Source: Rhizobium sullae (GTDB taxonomy: Bacteria; Pseudomonadota; Alphaproteobacteria; Rhizobiales; Rhizobiaceae). From it: a stretch of 53,446 nt of DNA. The stretch is from NCBI RefSeq assembly GCF_900169785.1, contig NZ_FWER01000036.1, positions 6,017 to 59,462 on the forward strand, in the 5' to 3' direction. A program made the translations under genes and the position numbers. Below, piece by piece: positions 16,804 through 25,333 of this stretch (its first letter is position 1; every line of letters begins with the position of its first letter). The notes below the pieces were generated by a model that was not told the origin of the DNA, made no database searches, and saw only the letters and a program-made list of their open reading frames with translations.

Positions 16804-18348
16804 ATGCCGCAACGGTTAGAGCCTTCTCATCCCCAAGCGCACCCGGCGGTGGTCTGGCTGGGCTTTATGGCCATGTGCATCGGAATGTTTATGGCGATCC
16901 TCGACGTCCAGGTCGTCGCCACGTCGCTTCCGACCATTCAGGCCGCGCTTGGTATCGATCCGGATCAGATGAGCTGGATACAGACCGCATACCTCATTGC
17001 CGAGGTTGTGGCCATTCCATTGACCGGCTTCCTGACGCGACTTTTGACGATGCGATGGTTATTTGTCGCTTCCATCGGTCTGTTCGTCATTGCGTCTGCA
17101 GGCTGCGCCATCAGCGGCAGCTTTGGAGAGCTGGTTACCTGGCGGATCATTCAGGGCTTTTCCGGTGGAACGCTGATTCCGTCGGTGTTTTCGGCCGTCT
17201 TCTTGCTGTTTGCGATTGAACGGCAAGCCCTTGCGACGACGATCGCCGGCGCACTTGCCGTCTTTGCACCTACAGTCGGACCAATTGTCGGAGGTTTTCT
17301 GACGGCGACATATTCTTGGCACTGGTTGTTTCTGATCAACATCATTCCCGGCATTGTTTCTGCACTCCTCGCATGGCGATCCTTGCAGAAGGAAGCGGGC
17401 GACGTGTCCGAACTTAGGCGACTTGACGCGCTTTCGCTACTGATGATGGCCACTGCCCTCATCGGCCTGGAACTGAGCTTGAAGGAAGCACCGACTGGCG
17501 GTTGGACATCGCCCTATGTTTTGCTCCTGCTTGCTTTGTGCCTGGGATCGGCAAGCGTGTTCATATGGCGGTCGCTGCATCGGAATGGGCCGGTCGTCGA
17601 TCTTCGCAATTTCGGTGATCGAAACTTTCTAACGGGATCGTTGCTCAGCTTCGTTCTTGGCATGGGCCTGTTCGGGTCGGTCTATCTGATGCCGGTGTTC
17701 CTTGCCTTCATCCGCGGACATGACGCGCTGGAGATTGGTACCACCATGTTGGTGACAGGGATCGCCCAGCTCATCACCGCACCAATCGCCGTTGCGCTGG
17801 AAAAGCGGACCGACCCCCGTCTCCTTTCGGCGCTCGGATTTGCAGTCTTCGCGGTCGGGCTTGCAATGAGCGCGTTCCAGGACCCGCGCTCCGACTACGA
17901 TGCCATGTTCTGGCCCCAAGTCATCCGGGGCGTTGCCATCATGTTTTGCCTGCTGCCGCCCACGCGGCTGGCCCTCGGCAGTCTGGCGCCAGAGCGCATT
18001 CCCGACGCAAGTGGCCTCTTTAACCTAATGCGCAACCTTGGCGGGGCAATCGGCATCGCGCTGATCGATACGATCATCTATATGCGCTCCGGACCGCTCG
18101 GACAGAAGCTTTGGGATCGGTTGCAGGCGGGCGATGCCGATGCGGCATCCTTTGTCGGCGTGCCGTTGGCGGCCGTCACCGGTGACACCGGCAGCGCCGA
18201 TGCGGCCACGATGATGATGCTCGACCCGCTGGTCCAAATGGCCGCGGCCGTCCAGGCAATCAACGAGGCATGGATGACTGTCGCTGCCCTCACGGGCTGC
18301 GCGATCATTTGCCTGCCGTTCGCAAGGCGTACTCCCATCTTAGAATGA
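16804..18348 (+). CDS. DHA2-family MFS multidrug transporter (EmrB/QacA type)
   Basis: A 514-residue inner-membrane protein with about 14 hydrophobic segments. Near the start is the DHA2 motif AILDVQVVATSLPTIQAAL, and PDQMSWIQTAYLIAEVVAIP follows. The motif C-like GALAVFAPTVGPIVGGFL is in helix 5, and SWHWLFLINIIPGI precedes the long loop. Such pumps export drugs or metabolites by proton antiport, usually with an EmrA membrane-fusion partner and a regulator; neither is adjacent. The ATG at 16804 has only a weak ribosome-binding site. Substrate unknown. Confidence 0.9.
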   Translation: MPQRLEPSHPQAHPAVVWLGFMAMCIGMFMAILDVQVVATSLPTIQAALGIDPDQMSWIQTAYLIAEVVAIPLTGFLTRLLTMRWLFVASIGLFVIASAGCAISGSFGELVTWRIIQGFSGGTLIPSVFSAVFLLFAIERQALATTIAGALAVFAPTVGPIVGGFLTATYSWHWLFLINIIPGIVSALLAWRSLQKEAGDVSELRRLDALSLLMMATALIGLELSLKEAPTGGWTSPYVLLLLALCLGSASVFIWRSLHRNGPVVDLRNFGDRNFLTGSLLSFVLGMGLFGSVYLMPVFLAFIRGHDALEIGTTMLVTGIAQLITAPIAVALEKRTDPRLLSALGFAVFAVGLAMSAFQDPRSDYDAMFWPQVIRGVAIMFCLLPPTRLALGSLAPERIPDASGLFNLMRNLGGAIGIALIDTIIYMRSGPLGQKLWDRLQAGDADAASFVGVPLAAVTGDTGSADAATMMMLDPLVQMAAAVQAINEAWMTVAALTGCAIICLPFARRTPILE

Positions 18349-18401
18349 TGCCCGAAGTGACGGTTTAAGTACCGGGGTCAGCGCTGATACTTCACTTCAC
18401 C

Positions 18402-18710
18402 TTAATGCAGCACAGTCGGCTGCCCGCGAAGGATGCTCGCAACCGTGTTGAGTAGCTCAGCGAACTGGTCGAGGACGATTCCGAAGTTCTCGTCGTCCAT
18501 CCGCGCGATACTGGGGATCGTGTCGTAAGTGTGCGCAATAAGGTGGTCGAAACCAGCGCTATTGGCAAACAGGCCGTTGGAAAGGTCGTTATTTCGAACC
18601 GCGTGGATTTCGTCCACAATCCGGCGAACAAGAAGCTCGCGATCCTTGATTGAAAGGGTCAATAGTACTTTCCGCGCCTCGCGAATTTCGGTGATGACAC
18701 CGTGGGACAT
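18402..18710 (-). CDS. Hypothetical protein
   Basis: A 102-residue soluble protein, mostly helical (EIREARKVLLTLSIKDREL and FGIVLDQFAELLNTVASIL). A good ribosome-binding site (GGGGAGGG) lies just before ATG 18710. Charge pattern and codon use look like a real gene. I do not recognise a domain. It is convergent with the MFS gene and divergent from the small Met-rich protein at 18860. Confidence 0.6.
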   Translation of the reverse strand: MSHGVITEIREARKVLLTLSIKDRELLVRRIVDEIHAVRNNDLSNGLFANSAGFDHLIAHTYDTIPSIARMDDENFGIVLDQFAELLNTVASILRGQPTVLH

Positions 18711-18806
18711 GAGCCCTCCCCATCTGCGCTTGGCCGCAGCCGACCTTACTTCCAGTCCGCACCGTAGCAGGTCTTTCGCAACTTGACGTCGGACCTTGGT
18801 CTGATC

Positions 18807-18820
18807 CCCACCGAGGTGGG
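18807..18820. promoter_or_regulatory. GC-rich palindrome, possible metal-sensor operator
   Basis: CCCACCGAGGTGGG has perfect 6-bp arms around GA, 40 bases upstream of the Met-rich gene at 18860. A TTGACG (18783-18788) lies before it. Its look, C-rich arm facing G-rich arm, recalls operators of the CsoR/RcnR family of copper or nickel repressors. That comparison is from general knowledge of the sites; no such regulator is in the window. Confidence 0.3.
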
Positions 18821-18859
18821 TGTAGCCTCGAGGCTGCAGAATGAATGGAGGTGGCGACC

Positions 18860-18979
18860 ATGATGAACCACATGATGGACAGCGGAATGATGTGGGGCAT
18901 GGGGCTCGCGGGCATACTCGGGCTCGTTGTGGTCGCGCTCGTGATCGCGGTGCTCGTCAAATACCTCTTCTTCCGTTGA
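18860..18979 (+). CDS. Tiny Met-rich single-pass membrane protein (39 aa)
   Basis: The start is ATG 18860 with GGAGG seven bases upstream. The first 14 residues contain seven Met in MMNHMMDSGMMWGM, followed by one membrane helix (GLAGILGLVVVALVIAVLV) and the tail KYLFFR. Short proteins of this layout are common in rhizobia, often near copper or heavy-metal genes. Clustered Met and His could bind Cu(I). That role is inference: no metal gene is adjacent, although a GC palindrome resembling a CsoR-type operator lies upstream. It is easily missed because of its size. Confidence 0.7.
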   Translation: MMNHMMDSGMMWGMGLAGILGLVVVALVIAVLVKYLFFR

Positions 18980-19174
18980 AGCGTGCGTGCAAGCCGGATC
19001 AGCTTTGGAGGCGCCGGCGCGAAGGCAATAAAATCAATTGCTTTGCGTTTATAAAAGGCTTGCCGCGACGCGTTCAGCATCGCCGACGTCGTGGGCGCCG
19101 TTCCTCGCTAGAGCACCACCTTGCCATTTTCATGCAGGAGCCGAGGATACCTCCTCCTCGCCATGGCGGAAGGT
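18980..19174. other. Non-coding stretch before the phosphodiester locus
   Basis: About 195 bases between the Met-rich gene and the end of the inositol-phosphatase-like gene. The frames across it are Arg/Ser-rich and lack start signals. A weak inverted repeat (GAAGG...CCTTC, near 19170) could be a terminator for the minus-strand operon but has no T-run. Confidence 0.35.
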
Positions 19175-20005
19175 TCATTCCTTCGTCAGCGCCTCTCGAA
19201 TTGCCTCCCAGCTACGCAGGTCCGGCGCCAGCAACAGCCTCCCCTGCGTCATTGCCGGCCGATAAGGGGCACTGCCTAGCAAAGCTGCATAACCGCCCGC
19301 TTCGCGGTGGATCAGCACGCCGGCCGCATGGTCCCAGGGCTTCAGGTCCGCATTCAAGGAAAAGCTCATCGCGCCGGTGGAGATCATCCGGTATTCATAA
19401 GCCGAGCAGCGCCATGTGGTCGTGCGGCAAAAGCGCAGCTGGCGCGAAGCGAAAGCCGCCTGCTCCTCAGGCATAAACATGTGCAGCGGCACGAACCCAT
19501 GCATCTCGCTGATAGGTCCTGATGCGGCGACAGCCAGACGGGTCGGCGCGCCGTCGCGAGCGATATGCCAAGCCCCCTTTCCAGGCCGGGCGACAAGAAA
19601 ATCGCCGGTCAGCGGGTAGTGGATCAGCCCGGCCACCGTTTCACCGCCGGATACGATGGCGACAATCATGCCGAATAGCGGGACGCCATGGGCGAAATTC
19701 CAGGTCCCGTCGACAGGGTCGATGATCACGGCGAGATCGGTATCCGCCAGGCGCGCAAGCAACGCCGGATTGGCCGAAACCGCCTCTTCGCCGACCAGCA
19801 GTGCATCCGGAAAGTGCGCCGAAAACGCCTCGGACAATCGGCGTTCCGCACCGATATCGGCATCGGTTACCAGATCGTCCGGCGTAGTTTTCGCGCGGAT
19901 GCCATCTGCAGTCACGCCGAGAAACCGGGGCAGGATCTCCGCCTCGCCTGCCCGGCGCATATCCTCCATCAGGACGCAGATCAGAGCATCGGAGATCATG
20001 GTCAT
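19175..20005 (-). CDS. Inositol monophosphatase family protein
   Basis: A 276-residue enzyme of the Mg2+-dependent FIG superfamily, which removes phosphate from inositol phosphates, histidinol phosphate, PAP or sugar bisphosphates. Metal-site motifs are all visible: VGEEAV, DPVDGTWNFAHGVP and, near the C-terminus, KPWDHAAGVLIHREAGG. The ATG at 20005 overlaps the stop of the phosphodiesterase gene by four bases (ATGA), so the two are translationally coupled. It is the last gene of the ugp-like operon. Position suggests that it dephosphorylates a product of the phosphodiesterase, for example inositol phosphate. The substrate is an inference; a histidinol-phosphatase-like activity cannot be excluded. 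Confidence 0.88.
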   Translation of the reverse strand: MTMISDALICVLMEDMRRAGEAEILPRFLGVTADGIRAKTTPDDLVTDADIGAERRLSEAFSAHFPDALLVGEEAVSANPALLARLADTDLAVIIDPVDGTWNFAHGVPLFGMIVAIVSGGETVAGLIHYPLTGDFLVARPGKGAWHIARDGAPTRLAVAASGPISEMHGFVPLHMFMPEEQAAFASRQLRFCRTTTWRCSAYEYRMISTGAMSFSLNADLKPWDHAAGVLIHREAGGYAALLGSAPYRPAMTQGRLLLAPDLRSWEAIREALTKE

Positions 20006-20844
20006 GCGCTGCGAACTTTCAGGTAAGATTTCAGGGCGGCGGGCTGGTCGGTCTGGATAACGCTGATGCCGGCATCGATCAACCGGCCCCAGATAGAATC
20101 CGGATCGGCAAGCGCAGCGCGATCGGTCCACTCGCCGCTGCCTGGCTGGTCGAGCGTGTTGACCCAAAGCGCCATGCCTGCTTTGGCAAAGGCTTCGCGA
20201 TTGCGTGCGATCGTCTCCAGACTGTCGAAGCGGATCTCGCACATGAAGGGCGAAAGTTCGGCAAGCACAGCAAGTGTATCTTTCGTTCCTTCCGCGGTAA
20301 ACTGCGCCATGCCCATGAACGGCACACCGTCAATATTCTGGGCACGCACCCATGCGACATCGGCGCTGGTATGGACCTTGGTCTTCAGATCGATATCGTT
20401 ACTGGCGGCCACTGTGCGCGCGCAGGCCGCAACCTCAGCGAAGAGGCCCCTATCCTTGAGGTCGAGGTCGGCGAAGATGCGGCCGCGGATGACCTCCAGA
20501 GCCTGCCTCAGCGTGGGAATGCGCTGATCGGTGGGCGCACGGGTTTCGCCGCCGTCTCCATCACGCAAAGCAATCGACTGAAGTTCAGCCATCGTGAGAC
20601 TCTCGGCCACCCGGTCGATGCCGGCCATTCGCTGGAGGGTATCGTCATGCATCAGGAAAAGCTCCCCGTCGGCGCTTTTGCGGACATCGAGTTCCACTAT
20701 GTCGCAGCCTAGCGCGATGGCCTTTTCAATGGCGGCCAGGCTGTTTTCCGGCGCACCATGCCAGGCACCGCGATGGGCAACGACGGCGCAGGAACGCGCT
20801 GGATCGGCGATAAAATCTTTGTAAGTCATGCGGTATTCTTTCAT
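20002..20844 (-). CDS. ugpQ: Glycerophosphodiester phosphodiesterase
   Basis: A 280-residue TIM-barrel enzyme that splits glycerophosphodiesters into sn-glycerol 3-phosphate and an alcohol. VAHRGAWHGAPENSLAAIEK carries the HR...PEN motif, IVELDVRKSADGELFLMHDD the Glu, Asp and second His, and DLDLKDRG a later acidic site. No signal peptide is seen, so it works in the cytosol on imported substrate, like E. coli UgpQ. ATG 20844 overlaps the TAA of the ATPase gene (TAATG); ATG 20829 is an alternative start. It lies between ugpC-like and the phosphatase in one operon. Confidence 0.9.
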   Translation of the reverse strand: MKEYRMTYKDFIADPARSCAVVAHRGAWHGAPENSLAAIEKAIALGCDIVELDVRKSADGELFLMHDDTLQRMAGIDRVAESLTMAELQSIALRDGDGGETRAPTDQRIPTLRQALEVIRGRIFADLDLKDRGLFAEVAACARTVAASNDIDLKTKVHTSADVAWVRAQNIDGVPFMGMAQFTAEGTKDTLAVLAELSPFMCEIRFDSLETIARNREAFAKAGMALWVNTLDQPGSGEWTDRAALADPDSIWGRLIDAGISVIQTDQPAALKSYLKVRSA

Positions 20845-21947
20845 TAAGCGCCGAGGGCATCGGCCATGACCCGGCCTGTCTCCGCATCAAAGAGATGCAG
20901 CCGGGAAGGAGGGAAATTCAGGGAGAGCTCAGGCTGATCGGCAGTGTCGACGCCGAAGGGCGTCGCAACGCGGATCATCGATCCGGCCAGATCGGCCGCC
21001 AGTACAGAATGGGAGCCGAGGTCTTCGCGAAAACGCAGCATTGCCTTGAGTATCCGTCCGGCGCCGTTGCCGTTGGTGACGATGTCTTCAGGACGAATGC
21101 CAAGCTGAAAACTGCCGGTCAAAGGGGTTTCGGCCACGACTTGCCCGTCGGCTAGGCACAATGCGGAACCGTCGGCGGTGACCGGCAGGATGTTCATTGG
21201 CGGAGCGCCGATGAATCTCGCGACAAAGACCGAGGCCGGATGATGGTAGATAGCCTTCGGCGTATCGAATTGTTCGATGCGGCCCCTGTTGAGGATCAGG
21301 ATGCGGTCGGCGAGCGTCATCGCTTCCATCTGGTCGTGCGTGACGAAAACGGTGGTAGCCCCAATACGCCGATGCAGCTCGGCAAGTTCGACGCGCATAT
21401 CGTGTCTGAGTTGCGCATCGAGGTTTGAAAGCGGTTCATCGAAGAGCAGTACGCCGGGCTCGCGTACGATGGCACGGCCGATTGCGACGCGCTGGCGCTG
21501 GCCACCGGATAGTTGCCCCGGCTTCCGACTGAGACAGTCGGAAAGGCCGAGCATCTTCGCGACCCCCGCCACCCGCTCGGCACGCTCCACCTTCGCCAGG
21601 CCTGCGACTTTCAGGCTATAGGCCATGTTCTCGAACACCGTCATATGCGGATAGAGCGCGTAGTTCTGAAAAACCATGGCGCAGCCGCGCTGCTTCGGCT
21701 CGAGGTCCTGCACTTCCCGGCCGCCGATGACGATCTTCCCGCCGCTGACCCGTTCAAGCCCGGCGATCATCTGCAGAAGCGTGGATTTGCCGCAGCCGGA
21801 AGGGCCGAGCACGACGGTGAATTCACCTGCCTTGAGTTCCACATCCATCGGCGGAATAACGATGGTCTGCGCGTCATAAGCTTTGTTGACGCCTGCGAGC
21901 TTGATATCGGCAGCTGCGGCGCGGATGGCCGTATCGATGGCGTTCAT
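20844..21947 (-). CDS. ugpC: ABC transporter ATP-binding protein, UgpC/MalK type
   Basis: A 367-residue ATPase. Walker A is GPSGCGKST, the Q-loop is MVFQNYALYPHMTV, the signature is LSGGQRQRVAIGRAI and Walker B is LLFDEPLSNLDAQLR, followed by the His-loop VTHDQMEAM. The last 120 residues form the MalK-type regulatory (TOBE) domain (GIRPEDI). It drives uptake by the two permeases just upstream in the operon and ends in an overlap with the phosphodiesterase gene. The name follows its neighbours: alone it could serve any carbohydrate importer. Confidence 0.9.
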   Translation of the reverse strand: MNAIDTAIRAAAADIKLAGVNKAYDAQTIVIPPMDVELKAGEFTVVLGPSGCGKSTLLQMIAGLERVSGGKIVIGGREVQDLEPKQRGCAMVFQNYALYPHMTVFENMAYSLKVAGLAKVERAERVAGVAKMLGLSDCLSRKPGQLSGGQRQRVAIGRAIVREPGVLLFDEPLSNLDAQLRHDMRVELAELHRRIGATTVFVTHDQMEAMTLADRILILNRGRIEQFDTPKAIYHHPASVFVARFIGAPPMNILPVTADGSALCLADGQVVAETPLTGSFQLGIRPEDIVTNGNGAGRILKAMLRFREDLGSHSVLAADLAGSMIRVATPFGVDTADQPELSLNFPPSRLHLFDAETGRVMADALGA

Positions 21948-21949
21948 CG

Positions 21950-22867
21950 CTATTTCTCCGAAAGGACGAGGCCCTGAACGAGATAGCGTTGCAACAGCGC
22001 GATCATCACCAGGGGAATAATGGAAACGATCACGGCACCGGCCATGACCATCGGAATGTCGGGCACAGTGCCTTCGGCGTCCGGGACCAGCCGGGCGAGC
22101 CCCACCACTGCGGTCTGCATATCAGGTGTCGACGCACCGACGAGCGGCCACAGATATTGCGTCCAGCCGCTGAGGAAGGTCAGCACGAAAAGTGCGGCAA
22201 AGCTGGTGCGTGAGAGAGGCAGGATAATATCGAAAAGAAAACGGATCGGGCCTGCACCGTCCATGCGTGCAGCCTTGAACAGATCCGCAGGCAGCGTGCG
22301 GAAGAACTGCCGGAAGAGGAAGGTTCCTGTGCCATGCGCAACGAGTGGCGCAATCAAACCAAAATGTGTGTTGAGCACGCTCCCTTCGAGATGAAGGGGA
22401 GCTCCGGCGATTTGTGCGATCAGATCGTTGAGACCGGTGACATCAAGCAGTGCGTTGAGCGGAGAAAAGACGTTCGATGCCACCTGATATGTGGTAATGA
22501 CACGGATCTCCAGCGGCAGCATGATCGTGGCAAGGATCAGCGCGAAGGCAACACCCGCCCATCGGACGCGGAAATAAACGATCGCGTAGGCAGAGAGAAC
22601 CGACAGGATGCAGGTCGCCGCAGCATTGCCGAGCGCCACCAGAAAGCTGTTGAGCATCTGGACAGGGATTCGGGTCTCAGTGAAGACGCGCGCCATATTG
22701 GCCACAAGCTGATCGCCCGGATACCAGGCAAGTCCGTTACGCAGCATGAATTCGTAGGAATGCGAGGCTGTGGCAAGCGTCAGATAGAGCGGCCCCAAGA
22801 TATAGGCCATGCCGATCAACAGGATAAGGCCCGTAGCGAAATTAAGGGAACGCGCGTTTTCGACCAT
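21950..22867 (-). CDS. ugpE: ABC transporter permease, UgpE-like
   Basis: A 305-residue inner-membrane permease with six hydrophobic segments. The EAA-type loop that docks on the ATPase is AARMDGAGPIRFLFDIILPL. The N-terminal helix ATGLILLIGMAYILGPLYL and large first periplasmic loop (ATASHSYEFMLRNG) resemble UgpE. It begins three bases after the stop of the other permease and ends two bases before the ATPase start, so the operon is tight. The pair forms the channel for the UgpB-like receptor. Confidence 0.88.
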   Translation of the reverse strand: MVENARSLNFATGLILLIGMAYILGPLYLTLATASHSYEFMLRNGLAWYPGDQLVANMARVFTETRIPVQMLNSFLVALGNAAATCILSVLSAYAIVYFRVRWAGVAFALILATIMLPLEIRVITTYQVASNVFSPLNALLDVTGLNDLIAQIAGAPLHLEGSVLNTHFGLIAPLVAHGTGTFLFRQFFRTLPADLFKAARMDGAGPIRFLFDIILPLSRTSFAALFVLTFLSGWTQYLWPLVGASTPDMQTAVVGLARLVPDAEGTVPDIPMVMAGAVIVSIIPLVMIALLQRYLVQGLVLSEK

Positions 22868-22870
22868 GGT

Positions 22871-23776
22871 TCACCGCTCATAGTTGATGCGCCGGCCGAG
22901 GAATAGGAACTGGGCGGCAGTGAGGATAATGACGAAGACCATCAGGATCGCAGTCTGTGTCGAGGCGCCGGAAAGATCGTATCCGCTGAAGCCGTCGACA
23001 TAGATCTTGTAGACGAGCAGAGTCGTCGCTCCGCCCGGACCGCCATCGGTGATTGTATCGATGAGTGCGAAGGCCGAAGTCACGCTTTCGGTGAATTCCA
23101 GAACCAGCGTCAGGAAAAGCTGCGGCATGATGAGAGGCAGTTGGACATCGAAGATGCGCCGCCAGGGCCCTGCCCCGTCCATCGCTGCGGCCTGGTGCAT
23201 AGTGCGCGGGATCGATTGCAATCCCGCCAGGATGATGACGAAATTGAACGGGATGCCGCCCCAGACATGCGCGGCGACAAGCGTAATGAAGGCATCCGCA
23301 CCATCGATGCCCGGCGCCCAGATGCCGGGAAAGGCATTGTTGAGCGGCGCGAGCACGCCGACGAACGGATTGAATATGAAGGCGAAAACCACGCCGATCG
23401 AAGCTCCGGCAACGCCCTTCGGCCAAACCAGCACGTTGCGGGCCGGAAGTGACATGTGGATTTTCCGGTCGGCGGCAACCGCCAGGATCAATGGAACCAG
23501 CACGGCCAATGACGAGGCGGTCACCATGAAAATGATGGTGCGCCAAGCTGCCTCCCAGAATTCCGAATCGGAAAGCACCCGGGCAAAATTCTCCCAGCCA
23601 ACAAATATCGAGCCGCCGCCGAAGGGCTGTTCCAGGAAGAAGGACCAGTAGAAGGCCTGGAAGACCGGCGCGTAGAAGAATACGGCGACCAGGAGCATGA
23701 AAGGCGCCACCAGGAGCGCTGGCAGCCAGCGATTGCTGAAAAGATTGGAATCCGAAGACATGGGGAAAGCCTGCAA
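22871..23776 (-). CDS. ugpA: ABC transporter permease, UgpA-like
   Basis: A 301-residue permease with six membrane segments. LPALLVAPFMLLVAVFFYAP is the first helix, GGGSIFVGWENFARVLSD the periplasmic loop typical of UgpA/MalF-type subunits, and AAAMDGAGPWRRIFDVQLPL the EAA loop. The usual ending, LFLGRRINYER, is present. It follows the binding-protein gene after a 45-base gap holding a strong hairpin (23786-23810), and couples to the UgpE-like gene. Confidence 0.88.
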   Translation of the reverse strand: MQAFPMSSDSNLFSNRWLPALLVAPFMLLVAVFFYAPVFQAFYWSFFLEQPFGGGSIFVGWENFARVLSDSEFWEAAWRTIIFMVTASSLAVLVPLILAVAADRKIHMSLPARNVLVWPKGVAGASIGVVFAFIFNPFVGVLAPLNNAFPGIWAPGIDGADAFITLVAAHVWGGIPFNFVIILAGLQSIPRTMHQAAAMDGAGPWRRIFDVQLPLIMPQLFLTLVLEFTESVTSAFALIDTITDGGPGGATTLLVYKIYVDGFSGYDLSGASTQTAILMVFVIILTAAQFLFLGRRINYER

Positions 23777-23785
23777 TGATGAGGA

Positions 23786-23810
23786 CAGGCACGGCCGACT
23801 GCCGTGCCTG
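23786..23810 (-). terminator. Intercistronic hairpin after the binding-protein gene
   Basis: CAGGCACGGC and GCCGTGCCTG form a perfect 10-bp stem with a CGACT loop, between the stop of the UgpB-like gene (23822) and the start of the UgpA-like gene (23776). There is no T-run, so it is more likely a partial terminator or 3' RNase block. That is the usual way ABC operons make more binding protein than permease. Confidence 0.6.
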
Positions 23811-23821
23811 CGATGGCCGGA

Positions 23822-25129
23822 TCAGGGCAGTTTTACGCCCTTGTAAGTCTTCTCAAAGCGGCGCAGCAGTTCATCGCCGCGAGCCTTGGCACGATCAAGT
23901 GCGGCCTGCATGGTCTGCTCGCCGGCAAAGGCCTTTTGTGTTTCTTCCATGAAGACCTCGCGGAACTGCACATAAAAGCCAAGGCGGATGCCGCGACTGT
24001 CCTCAGTGCGCGGTTGGTTCATCGATTTAATGCCGATCGCGGCGGTCGCATATTTGGGGGAGTTGCCCTCGCCGCTCTTGGCGATGGCATCAAGCACGTC
24101 GTTGGTGACAGGCACATATCCGGTTGCCGCGGTGAGGGCCATCTGCTGTTCGGGCTGGCGAAGGAAGTCGAGGAAGGCCTTGGCGCCATCGACCTCCGAT
24201 TGGTCACGACCCTTCATGACATAGATCGAAGCGCCGCCGACCAGCGTGTTGTGGCGCTCGTAGCCCTGATACATCGGCGCCATGCCGACAGTGATTTCGT
24301 ATTTGCCTTCGAAGGCCTTGGCGGAGGCGGCATAGGAGCCGGAGGAGCCTTCCATCATGGCGCACTCGCCGGCGTTGAAGGCTGCCGTATAGTTACCGGC
24401 CTTGGTATCAGCGTTGAGCTTGACCAGGCCTTCCTTGCGCCATTCAACCAGATTGGTGAGGTGCTTGGCGGCAAAGGTTGTGTTGAGGACATATTCTGCG
24501 TCGAGGCCATCGTAGCCGTTATGCTTCGAAGCGATCGGCAGACCATGGCGTGCGGAGAACTGCTCCAGTACGCGCCAGGTGTCGCCGTCGGTGACGAAAG
24601 GGCAGGCATGTCCTGCGGCCTTCAGCTTGCGCGCGGCGTCGATGACCTCTTCCCAGGTGGTCGGGATCTTGGCGATGCCGGCTTTCTCGAGCTCCGTCTT
24701 GTTGGTGTAGAAGAGTAGCGTCGAGGCATTGTAGGGCTGCGAGAAGAGCTTGCCTCCGGAGGTTTCGTAATAGGCGCGGGCGCCAGCGATATAGCTGTCC
24801 CACTTGACGTCCGGAAGAATGTCCTGGACCGGAACGACGGCATCCGACAGCATCAGGTCGAGCGTTCCGGCATCGAAGAACTGGATCAGCACCGGATGGT
24901 TATGGGACCGGTAGGCGGCGATCGCTTTCTGCATCGAGACTTCGTAGCTACCCTGGCCGACACAGATGACATGATGCTTGCTTTGAGCGGCATTGAACGC
25001 GTCGCACTCGGCCTTGATGGCAGTTTCGACATTGCCCGTGTTACCGTACCAGAATTCTATGTCGGCCGCCTGCACTGCATGCGGAACCGCCATCAAGGCG
25101 GTCGCAGCCGCCAGAGTGGAAATCTTCAT
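23822..25129 (-). CDS. ugpB: Periplasmic solute-binding protein, UgpB-like
   Basis: A 435-residue receptor with signal peptide MKISTLAAATALMAVPHAVQA and mature start ADIEFWYG. It resembles E. coli UgpB at many points: SYEVSMQKAIAAYRSHNHP, LFSQPYNASTLLFYTNK, GGASIYVMKGRD, FLDFLRQPE, TGYVPVT, and the C-terminal RGDELLRRFEK. UgpB binds sn-glycerol 3-phosphate and glycerophosphodiesters. With a GDPD and a phosphatase in the operon, a glycerophosphodiester ligand is likely. ATG 25129 is chosen because the signal peptide begins there. The gene is divergent from the ROK regulator and first in the operon. Confidence 0.85.
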   Translation of the reverse strand: MKISTLAAATALMAVPHAVQAADIEFWYGNTGNVETAIKAECDAFNAAQSKHHVICVGQGSYEVSMQKAIAAYRSHNHPVLIQFFDAGTLDLMLSDAVVPVQDILPDVKWDSYIAGARAYYETSGGKLFSQPYNASTLLFYTNKTELEKAGIAKIPTTWEEVIDAARKLKAAGHACPFVTDGDTWRVLEQFSARHGLPIASKHNGYDGLDAEYVLNTTFAAKHLTNLVEWRKEGLVKLNADTKAGNYTAAFNAGECAMMEGSSGSYAASAKAFEGKYEITVGMAPMYQGYERHNTLVGGASIYVMKGRDQSEVDGAKAFLDFLRQPEQQMALTAATGYVPVTNDVLDAIAKSGEGNSPKYATAAIGIKSMNQPRTEDSRGIRLGFYVQFREVFMEETQKAFAGEQTMQAALDRAKARGDELLRRFEKTYKGVKLP

Positions 25130-25195
25130 AGTCGCCCTCACCTGCCTTGGAAAATTCGGCCGAATTCGACCTGGAACCGTGAACACGCCTATTTC

Positions 25196-25210
25196 TACAC
25201 TTAAAGTGTA
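25196..25210. promoter_or_regulatory. Palindromic operator candidate, site 1 (TACACTT-A-AAGTGTA)
   Basis: A perfect inverted repeat with 7-bp arms about one central base lies 67 bases upstream of the ugpB-like start, in the divergent interval with the ROK gene. The half-site TACACTT recurs at 25307-25313, close to the ROK start. Both facts fit binding by the divergent ROK repressor; ROK proteins bind AT-rich inverted repeats. Confidence 0.55.
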
Positions 25211-25306
25211 ACAATTGAATGACGGCCTGGGCAGCTTGCCGTCGCCAAAATTTCCCGGTATTCAGGACGGAAAGCTCAATGCAACGTTGCAAGTGAGGAT
25301 AATTAT

Positions 25307-25313
25307 TACACTT
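25307..25313. promoter_or_regulatory. Second TACACTT half-site near the ROK gene
   Basis: The 7-base arm of the palindrome at 25196-25210 is repeated here exactly, 111 bases away, within an AT-rich stretch (25300-25325) about 20 bases before the GTG start of the ROK gene. It may be a weaker operator for autoregulation or DNA looping. A single 7-mer alone is weak evidence. Confidence 0.3.
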
Positions 25314-25333
25314 CCACAGTAATTACCGAACCG

